DNA from: Betaproteobacteria bacterium
Lineage (GTDB): Bacteria; Pseudomonadota; Gammaproteobacteria; Burkholderiales; Ferrovaceae
Direction of reading: 5' to 3'
Length of the DNA: 5,997 nt
Assembly: GCA_028870615.1 (NCBI GenBank)
Contig: JAGWPH010000030.1
Coordinates: 1 to 5,997, forward strand
The stretch's first letter is position 1, and each line of letters starts with the position of its first letter. A program made the position numbers and the translations under genes. This document shows positions 1 through 4,568 of the stretch, one piece after another. A model generated the notes under the pieces. The model was not told the origin of the DNA. It did not search any database and saw only the letters and a list, made by a program, of their open reading frames with translations.

Positions 1-3
1 GAA

Positions 4-357
4 ATGTTCCAGAAGATGATTAACCCTATGGCGTTTCCAATGCAAAATCTCATGATGGCCGGGTTGAGCGTGGAAGAGATTGACAAGAAGATCGGTGAGC
101 TCGCTACCGTGAAGCACTGGCTTAACACCAATGTGGGCATGCTGGAACTGACTATTAAAACCCTGGAATATCAGCGTGTCCTGCTGACGCCAACCCAGGG
201 CGGAGAAGAAGGCAAGGGCCCCGCTTCGGCCCCACAAAATAACCCGATGCTTAATCCGGCACTGTGGCCTTGGGCCTTGATGGGAGCGGATAAAAGCGCC
301 GAACCTCCTCCTGCAAAACCAACAGGTGGCAAGAAGCAGGATTCACGCAAAAGCTGA
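4..357 (+). CDS. PhaM-like polyhydroxyalkanoate granule-associated protein (5' end possibly outside window)
   Basis: The 117-residue product resembles the conserved part of PhaM, a cytoplasmic protein that in Ralstonia eutropha binds PHB granules, PHB synthase and nucleoid DNA. The match rests on a Met/Phe/Pro-rich start followed by LSVEEIDKKIGELATVKHWL and NVGMLELTIKTLEYQR (about residues 21-58), the helical core of the family. The remainder is a low-complexity Pro/Gly/Asn stretch with an NPALWPWALMG motif (83-93) and a Lys/Arg-rich tail ending KKQDSRKS, which could touch DNA but is far shorter than the Ala/Lys-rich tail of R. eutropha PhaM. The ATG at 4 has only one in-frame codon before it in the window, so the true start may lie upstream and no ribosome binding site can be judged. 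The gene converges on folA with a 24 bp gap. Family assignment is from recalled similarity; the granule role is inferred. Confidence 0.72.
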   Translation: MFQKMINPMAFPMQNLMMAGLSVEEIDKKIGELATVKHWLNTNVGMLELTIKTLEYQRVLLTPTQGGEEGKGPASAPQNNPMLNPALWPWALMGADKSAEPPPAKPTGGKKQDSRKS

Positions 358-362
358 GTTTG

Positions 363-388
363 GTCCTGGCGAAGTGTCGGCTCAGGAC
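363..388. repeat. Inverted repeat between convergent phaM-like gene and folA
   Basis: GTCCTGGC (363-370) can pair with GC-T-CAGGAC (380-388, one bulged T) around a 9-base loop. It lies just past the stop of the PhaM-like gene and overlaps the last codons of folA, where a bidirectional terminator would be expected. There is no run of T on either side, so it is at best a weak or factor-assisted terminator and may be chance. Confidence 0.25.
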
Positions 389-882
389 GGGCGGCGATCC
401 AGGGTGATGAATGTGAGGTCATAGGCATTGCCTGGGTCGCGCGGTTTTTCCATGCGTGACACTTCCTGCCATTCTGAAGATTCGATTTCCGGAAAATAGG
501 TATCTCCGTGAATTTCGGCCTGGATTTCGGTCAGATAGATACGCTGGGTTGCCGGAAGTACAGAGCAGTACAATCCTGCTCCCCCGATCACGAAGATTTC
601 TGGATCCTCTTTTCCATGAAACAAAGACTCTTCAACGGAATGGGCCACTTCGCATCCGGGAGCCCTAAACGTAGGGTCTCGAGTGACCACAATATTGCGT
701 CGGCCCGGGAGAGGGCGCCCAATGGATTCATAGGTTTTCCTGCCCATGATGACAGGATGGCCAAGCGTCGTAGCCTTGAAGAAGGCCAAATCAGCGGGCA
801 GATGCCAAGGCATCGTATTGTTGGCACCAATGACACGGTTTAAGGTCATGGCGACGATGATGGACAATCGGGGTTGAATCAT
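382..882 (-). CDS. folA: Dihydrofolate reductase
   Basis: Reduces dihydrofolate to tetrahydrofolate with NADPH in the cytoplasm, supplying one-carbon carriers for thymidylate, purine and methionine synthesis. The 166-residue product has the usual length and motif order of chromosomal DHFR: IIVAMTLNRVIG (8-19), the Met20-loop NNTMPWHLPADLAFFK with Trp26 and the catalytic acid Asp31 (Asp27 in E. coli), the cofactor motif GRKTYESIGRPLPGR (47-61), VIGGAGLY (98-105), and LTEI with Thr118 equivalent to E. coli Thr113. The start CAT at 880-882 gives the normal N-terminus; an internal Met at residue 12 would delete the first beta strand. No clear Shine-Dalgarno is visible. It is a single-gene unit here, divergent from ribA and convergent with the PhaM-like gene. 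Function is certain by motif; regulation is not visible beyond a weak promoter candidate. Confidence 0.97.
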   Translation of the reverse strand: MIQPRLSIIVAMTLNRVIGANNTMPWHLPADLAFFKATTLGHPVIMGRKTYESIGRPLPGRRNIVVTRDPTFRAPGCEVAHSVEESLFHGKEDPEIFVIGGAGLYCSVLPATQRIYLTEIQAEIHGDTYFPEIESSEWQEVSRMEKPRDPGNAYDLTFITLDRRPS

Positions 883-913
883 GGGCAGGTAGTGCAGAAA
901 TGAGCCAGTGCGA

Positions 914-919
914 ATTATG
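914..919 (-). promoter_or_regulatory. Candidate -10 element for folA
   Basis: On the minus strand the hexamer CATAAT (five of six matches to TATAAT) sits about 32 bases before the folA start, implying a leader of roughly 25 bases. No good -35 hexamer is found 16-18 bases upstream, so this is a weak candidate. Confidence 0.27.
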
Positions 920-955
920 CCTGATGGTAGGAGTTTCGGGCCAGGTTATGGGCTC

Positions 956-964
956 TGGTATCAT
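956..964 (+). promoter_or_regulatory. Candidate extended -10 promoter for ribA
   Basis: TGGTATCAT is an extended -10 element (TG, one base, then TATCAT with five of six consensus matches). Transcription would start near 970-972, about 40 bases before the ribA GTG. The -35 region (TTTCGG/TTCGGG near 934-940) is poor, which extended -10 promoters tolerate. It would drive the ribA-bdhA-CoA-transferase run. No FMN riboswitch is recognisable in the leader. Confidence 0.42.
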
Positions 965-1011
965 GGACGGGTTTTTATTGAAGAGATGCTTTCACACATG
1001 ACGGACGCTTT

Positions 1012-1620
1012 GTGACTGATGTGACTCATGCTGGCCAAATGGGTCCATGGGCCCGCCTACCAACGCGTTATGGGGAGTTTCGCGTACGGACTTTTTCCAG
1101 TGGTGATCAGGAACATCTGGTGTTGCAGTTGGGTGAGGTCAAGGGACAAGAGAATGTATTGGTGCGCATCCATTCGGAATGTTTGACGGGTGATGTGCTG
1201 GGATCCCTGCGTTGTGATTGTGGCCCTCAGCTTCAACTGTCTCTGGAGTCCATCGGCCATGCCGGATGCGGTGTGCTGGTCTACCTCCGGGGACATGAGG
1301 GACGTGGGATTGGATTGACCGGTAAGCTTGCGGCCTACCAGCTTCAGGATGGTGGGCTGGACACGGTAGATGCCAATTTACACCTGGGGCTGCCAATTGA
1401 CGCTCGATCCTACGATGCTGCTGCAGTTATTTTGACCCAACTGGGTCTTTCCACGATTCGTCTGTTGACCAACAACCCCGAAAAAATTTCTGAGCTTAAT
1501 CGGCCACCACTGGTCATTGTCGAACGTGTCCCGCTATTAGTGCCCCTGCATCACGAAACCTTGCGCTATCTCAAGACCAAACAGGAGCGGCTGGGGCATC
1601 TTCTGGATTTGACCGAATAA
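1012..1620 (+). CDS. ribA: GTP cyclohydrolase II
   Basis: Catalyses the first committed step of riboflavin synthesis, opening GTP to 2,5-diamino-6-ribosylamino-4(3H)-pyrimidinone 5'-phosphate with loss of formate and pyrophosphate. The 202-residue product is a stand-alone RibA, without a fused RibB (DHBP synthase) domain. Visible signatures are [10 protein letters not shown] (14-23), HSECLTGD with zinc ligand Cys57, SLRCDCG with Cys68 and Cys70, the GTP-binding loop GHEGRGIGL (94-102), LAAYQLQ with Tyr109, and IDARSYD with Asp130 and Arg132, matching E. coli Cys54/65/67, Tyr105, Asp126 and Arg128. LLTNNPEKI and a C-terminal [13 protein letters not shown] complete the fold. The GTG at 1012 is the only plausible start that keeps the usual N-terminus; no strong Shine-Dalgarno precedes it, and a tiny upstream frame ends in a GTGA overlap with it. 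bdhA follows after 14 bp, suggesting co-transcription. Confidence 0.96.
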   Translation: MTDVTHAGQMGPWARLPTRYGEFRVRTFSSGDQEHLVLQLGEVKGQENVLVRIHSECLTGDVLGSLRCDCGPQLQLSLESIGHAGCGVLVYLRGHEGRGIGLTGKLAAYQLQDGGLDTVDANLHLGLPIDARSYDAAAVILTQLGLSTIRLLTNNPEKISELNRPPLVIVERVPLLVPLHHETLRYLKTKQERLGHLLDLTE

Positions 1621-1625
1621 AGGGG
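1619..1625 (+). promoter_or_regulatory. Ribosome binding site deciding the bdhA start
   Basis: AAAGGGG overlaps the end of the ribA stop codon. It abuts the ATG at 1626, which is too close for use, but lies 6 bases before the ATG at 1632 and 9 before the ATG at 1635. It therefore excludes the longest reading and supports a start at one of the two later ATGs. Confidence 0.6.
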
Positions 1626-1634
1626 ATGTTTATG

Positions 1635-2417
1635 ATGTTGGAAGGGAAAACCGCCATTGTGACGGGCTCTACCGGTGGTATCGGTTTGGGTATCGCCAAA
1701 GCCTTGGCCGGAGCGGGTGCAAGAGTGATGCTGAATGGACTGGGTGATCCGGCGGAGATTGAAGCATTGCGTTCGGGAATTGCCCAGAGCACCGGTGTCG
1801 AAGTAGGTTTTCAGGGTGCTGACATGCAGCGGTCGGGAGAGATTGCTGAACTGGTATCTGCGACGGCCAGGGTATGGGGAAGCGTGGATATTCTGGTCAA
1901 CAACGCAGGCATTCAGCATGTGGCGCCGATAGAAGACTTTCCTGAAGAGCGCTGGGACGCCATTATGTCTGTCAATTTGTCTTCCGCATTTCATTCCATA
2001 CGCCATGCTTTGCCACTGATGCGCCGTAACAACTGGGGACGTATTATCAATATCGCCTCCGCACATGGTTTGGTGGCCTCGACGCATAAAGCAGCCTATG
2101 TGGCCGCCAAACACGGCATTGTAGGTTTGACTAAAGTTGTGGCACTTGAAACGGCTCAGACCAGAATTACCTGTAACGCGATCTGCCCGGGGTGGGTGCT
2201 GACGCCGTTGGTACAAAAACAGATTGATGTTATGGCTGCACGTGAAGGGCTTTCAGCCCAATCAGCCAGACAACAACTGCTACTCGAAAAACAGCCTTCA
2301 GGAGAGTTTGCAACACCCGAAGAAATCGGCGCACTGGCCGTTTTCCTTTGCTCGCCCGCAGCCAATCAGATTCGTGGCGCCAGCCTCAGTATCGATGGTG
2401 GCTGGACGGCCCAATAA
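1635..2417 (+). CDS. bdhA: D-3-hydroxybutyrate dehydrogenase (short-chain dehydrogenase/reductase)
   Basis: Oxidises D-3-hydroxybutyrate to acetoacetate with NAD+, the step that follows PHB depolymerisation. From the ATG at 1635 the product is 260 residues and all known functional positions of the Pseudomonas fragi enzyme fall at the same numbers: nucleotide loop TGSTGGIG (10-17), NNAG (89-92), substrate ligands Gln94, His144, Lys152, Trp187 and Gln196, catalytic Ser142, Tyr155 and Lys159, with Asn114 completing the tetrad. Family hallmarks [32 protein letters not shown] and the C-terminal SIDGGWTAQ distinguish it from generic 3-oxoacyl-ACP reductases. Starts at 1632 (one extra Met) or 1626 are possible, but ribosome binding site spacing disfavours 1626. 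It lies between ribA (14 bp before) and the CoA-transferase that consumes its product (25 bp after), so operon membership is likely. Confidence 0.95.
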   Translation: MLEGKTAIVTGSTGGIGLGIAKALAGAGARVMLNGLGDPAEIEALRSGIAQSTGVEVGFQGADMQRSGEIAELVSATARVWGSVDILVNNAGIQHVAPIEDFPEERWDAIMSVNLSSAFHSIRHALPLMRRNNWGRIINIASAHGLVASTHKAAYVAAKHGIVGLTKVVALETAQTRITCNAICPGWVLTPLVQKQIDVMAAREGLSAQSARQQLLLEKQPSGEFATPEEIGALAVFLCSPAANQIRGASLSIDGGWTAQ

Positions 2418-2442
2418 TCTTAATATCCAATCGATATATTTC

Positions 2443-3801
2443 ATGGCCCTCAAAAAAGTATTTCCGGATGCAAAAAGCGCCCTAGTTGGGTTGGTTCATG
2501 ATGGCATGTCCATCGCCGCCGGCGGATTCGGCCTGAGCGGTATTCCCGAGAACCTGATCGCTGCTTTAGTGGCGAGCGGTGCGAAGGAGTTGACCATCGT
2601 TGGCAATAATGCCGGAGTGGACGATTTTGGCATGGGTCTTCTCTTGACCAAACATCAAGTGAAGAAAGTGATTGCCTCCTATGTTGGAGAGAATAAAGAG
2701 TTTGAACGTCAGGTCCTTGCCAATGAACTGGAATTGGAGTTGACGCCACAGGGCACCCTGGCAGAAAAGTTGCGTGCTGGCGGCGCAGGAATACCGGGAT
2801 TTTACACACGTACTGCCGTTGGAACGCTACTCGCAGAGGGAAAGCCCACGCGAATATTTAACGGCATGGAATACGTGCTGGAAGAGGCCATTCACACCGA
2901 TCTTGCCATAGTCAAAGCCTGGAAGGGCGATACCGCAGGCAATCTGGTGTTCCGCAAAACAGCCCGCAATTTTAACCCGATGATTGCCACCTGCGGACGA
3001 ATAACCGTGGCCGAGGTCGAAGAGCTGGTTGAACTGGGGCAACTGGATCCCGACAGCATTCACACCCCTGGCATCTATGTGGACCGCATCATCCAGGGAA
3101 CCCATTACGAAAAACGGATTGAATTCCGCACCCTTTCCGGCGGGCATTCTGGTCATCAGCAACCTCCGTCAGTACGCGAAATTTTGGCACAACGCGCAGC
3201 GAAAGAGCTCCAGGACGGCTTTTATGTCAACCTGGGGATTGGCATTCCCACGCTGGTAGCCAATTACATCCCTGAAGGGATTGAAGTGACACTGCAATCC
3301 GAAAACGGATTATTGGGTATCGGCCCATTTCCTTCGGAGGAAACAGTGGATCCAGATCTGATCAATGCAGGCAAACAAACCATTACCACCTTGCCGGGTT
3401 CCAGCATTTTTTCCAGCGCGGATTCCTTTGCCATGATTCGTGGCGGGCACATTGACCTTTCTGTCCTGGGCGGGCTGGAAGTTGCTGAAAATGGTGATTT
3501 GGCCAATTGGATGGTGCCCGGCAAGATGGTCAAAGGACCGGGTGGCGCCATGGATCTGGTTTCTGGTGTGAAACGTGTCATTGTGCTGATGGAGCACGCC
3601 TCCAAGCAAGGGACACCCAAAATTCTCAAGTCCTGCACCTTGCCAATTACCGGCAAGGGTGTTGTTAATATGATCATTACCGAACTTTGCGTGTTTCAAG
3701 TCGAACCTGGTCAAGGTCTTGTCCTGACCGAGCTTCAACCAGGAGTTACCCTGGAGGAAGTCAGGGCCAAGACCGGTTGCGATTTCAGGACAGCAATCTA
3801 A
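2443..3801 (+). CDS. Succinyl-CoA:3-ketoacid CoA-transferase, fused A and B subunits
   Basis: Class I CoA-transferase expected to move CoA from succinyl-CoA to acetoacetate, giving acetoacetyl-CoA and succinate. The 452-residue product contains a complete A (alpha) half, about 1-230, with [13 protein letters not shown] (27-39), [26 protein letters not shown] and [18 protein letters not shown], and a complete B (beta) half, about 244-452, with [25 protein letters not shown] carrying the catalytic Glu287, [24 protein letters not shown] and TGCDF. A linker of about 13 residues rich in Gly, His, Gln and Pro joins them. Bacterial ScoA/ScoB or AtoD/AtoA are usually separate; the fused order matches mammalian SCOT, though the A half lacks the insertion mammals carry between GTL and the EEA motif. 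The ATG at 2443 gives the normal N-terminus ([10 protein letters not shown]); upstream in-frame starts add sequence translated from bdhA in another frame. No Shine-Dalgarno is visible. Confidence 0.95.
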   Translation: MALKKVFPDAKSALVGLVHDGMSIAAGGFGLSGIPENLIAALVASGAKELTIVGNNAGVDDFGMGLLLTKHQVKKVIASYVGENKEFERQVLANELELELTPQGTLAEKLRAGGAGIPGFYTRTAVGTLLAEGKPTRIFNGMEYVLEEAIHTDLAIVKAWKGDTAGNLVFRKTARNFNPMIATCGRITVAEVEELVELGQLDPDSIHTPGIYVDRIIQGTHYEKRIEFRTLSGGHSGHQQPPSVREILAQRAAKELQDGFYVNLGIGIPTLVANYIPEGIEVTLQSENGLLGIGPFPSEETVDPDLINAGKQTITTLPGSSIFSSADSFAMIRGGHIDLSVLGGLEVAENGDLANWMVPGKMVKGPGGAMDLVSGVKRVIVLMEHASKQGTPKILKSCTLPITGKGVVNMIITELCVFQVEPGQGLVLTELQPGVTLEEVRAKTGCDFRTAI

Positions 3802-3832
3802 AAAAGAGGGAGCGGATTATACGGAGTAACTC

Positions 3833-3861
3833 TTGAATTTCTATGCGTTTTAACGCATCCT
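3833..3861 (+). promoter_or_regulatory. Candidate promoter for ffs
   Basis: TTGAAT (3833-3838, four of six matches to TTGACA) is followed after 17 bases by CATCCT (3856-3861, a weak -10 with three matches). Transcription would begin about 8 bases later, at the inferred 5' end of the 4.5S RNA. Placement is good but the -10 is poor. An alternative is a longer precursor that is trimmed. Confidence 0.33.
3843..3858. repeat. Short perfect palindrome upstream of ffs
   Basis: ATGCGTT (3843-3849) and AACGCAT (3852-3858) are exact inverted copies separated by TT. It lies 41 bases after the CoA-transferase stop and inside the candidate ffs promoter. As RNA it forms a 6 bp stem with a 4-base loop, followed by CCTCTCTC rather than a U tract, so it is a poor intrinsic terminator. 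As DNA it could be an operator. Either role is inference. Confidence 0.4.
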
Positions 3862-3869
3862 CTCTCATT

Positions 3870-3965
3870 GGCGGGCCTCCCCGCATTGCAGTGTAGTGAA
3901 CCTGGTCAGGTCCGGAAGGAAGCAGCCACAGCTATGTCCTGCAAGTGCCGGGGGTAGGGCTCGCC
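3870..3965 (+). ncRNA. ffs: 4.5S signal recognition particle RNA, bacterial small type
   Basis: RNA scaffold of the signal recognition particle; binds Ffh and helps deliver ribosomes making membrane proteins to FtsY. The near-invariant Ffh-binding hairpin is present: CAGGTCCGGAAGGAAGCAGC at 3907-3926, with a GGAA tetraloop (3914-3917) closed by CC/GG. The flanks fold back into one long hairpin: GGCGGGCC (3870-3877) pairs with GGGCTCGCC (3957-3965) with one G-U pair, CCCC (3879-3882) with GGGG (3951-3954), and TGCA (3887-3890) with TGCA (3940-3943). The inferred length is about 96 nt, a little shorter than the 114 nt E. coli RNA; exact ends are set by the pairing and could shift by a few bases. 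No Alu-domain extension is present. No T-rich terminator follows, so read-through into pagL and dnaX with later processing is possible. Confidence 0.95.
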
Positions 3966-4009
3966 ACCCTATGTACAACCGCGTTGGGATAACTGCAGAT
4001 TTCTGGACG

Positions 4010-4552
4010 ATGATAGTGAGATCAATCTTTATCTTTCTGTTTTTTGGGTTACTGGCATTCCGGAGTGTTTTGGCGGCTGATGCCATTTCGGTTGAGGCCG
4101 GATATGGTTATCATACCGACATGGCGCGTGTTTCCTGGTCCAGGGCTTGGGATCAACGGTGGTTTACCGACCATGACTGGTTTCTGGGTGGGTATTGGGA
4201 TGTGAGTCTGGGACGGTGGTCTCCACATGATGCAGTGGGCGGCAACCATCAGGTGACTGATTTCGGCCTGACACCGGTTTGGCGACTGCGTCCATCACAG
4301 GATTACGGCACCATCTCTCCCTTTGCCGAGCTCGCCGTAGGTGTGCATTACATCAGTGACCATGAAATTTATACTGGACGCGACATGAGCACGCATTTCC
4401 AGTTTGGTGACCACATCGGTGCGGGATTGACTTTGGGACAGCATCACGATTGGGATGTGATGCTGCGTTTACAACATCTTTCCAATGCCGGTTTGCAAAA
4501 TCCCAACCCGGGGATCAATTTTTACCAGATACGACTCAGTCACTGGTATTGA
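4010..4552 (+). CDS. pagL: PagL-family lipid A 3-O-deacylase (outer-membrane acyloxyacyl hydrolase)
   Basis: Predicted to remove the 3-O-linked acyl chain of lipid A at the outer membrane. The 180-residue product begins with a signal peptide, MIVRSIFIFLFFGLLAFRSVLA, with cleavage likely before ADAISV (after residue 22). The mature part of about 158 residues has the alternating pattern and terminal aromatic (HWY) of an eight-stranded beta barrel. Family motifs are FQFGDHIGAGL (130-140) and LQHLSNAGL (154-162) with the catalytic pair His156 and Ser158. The position 14 residues after the His, Glu140 in P. aeruginosa PagL, is Asn170 here. The ATG at 4010 gives the cleanest signal peptide; ATG 3971 would add 13 polar residues and GTG 4016 has slightly better spacing from a GGA. 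A GTG at 3896 lies inside the 4.5S RNA and is not credible. dnaX starts 16 bp after the stop. Confidence 0.85.
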   Translation: MIVRSIFIFLFFGLLAFRSVLAADAISVEAGYGYHTDMARVSWSRAWDQRWFTDHDWFLGGYWDVSLGRWSPHDAVGGNHQVTDFGLTPVWRLRPSQDYGTISPFAELAVGVHYISDHEIYTGRDMSTHFQFGDHIGAGLTLGQHHDWDVMLRLQHLSNAGLQNPNPGINFYQIRLSHWY

Positions 4553-4568
4553 AAGGCCTGAACGAGCC

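Noticed and set aside
883..1011. FMN riboswitch before ribA
   Set aside because: The conserved RFN-element blocks are not recognisable in the leader.
1566..2216. 216-codon open frame on the minus strand opposite bdhA
   Set aside because: Composition is rich in His, Arg and Cys with no recognisable motif, and the opposite strand carries a full well-matched enzyme.
2224..2442. Longer N-terminus of the CoA-transferase starting at TTG 2224 or ATG 2395
   Set aside because: The extra residues are bdhA sequence read in another frame, show no CoA-transferase similarity, and the family N-terminus begins at ATG 2443.
3896..4009. Extension of pagL to GTG 3896
   Set aside because: This start lies within the conserved Ffh-binding part of the 4.5S RNA and would bury the signal peptide 38 residues inside the protein.
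3966..4009. Terminator after the 4.5S RNA
   Set aside because: Only a 4 bp CAAC/GTTG repeat (3977-3987) with no T run is present.
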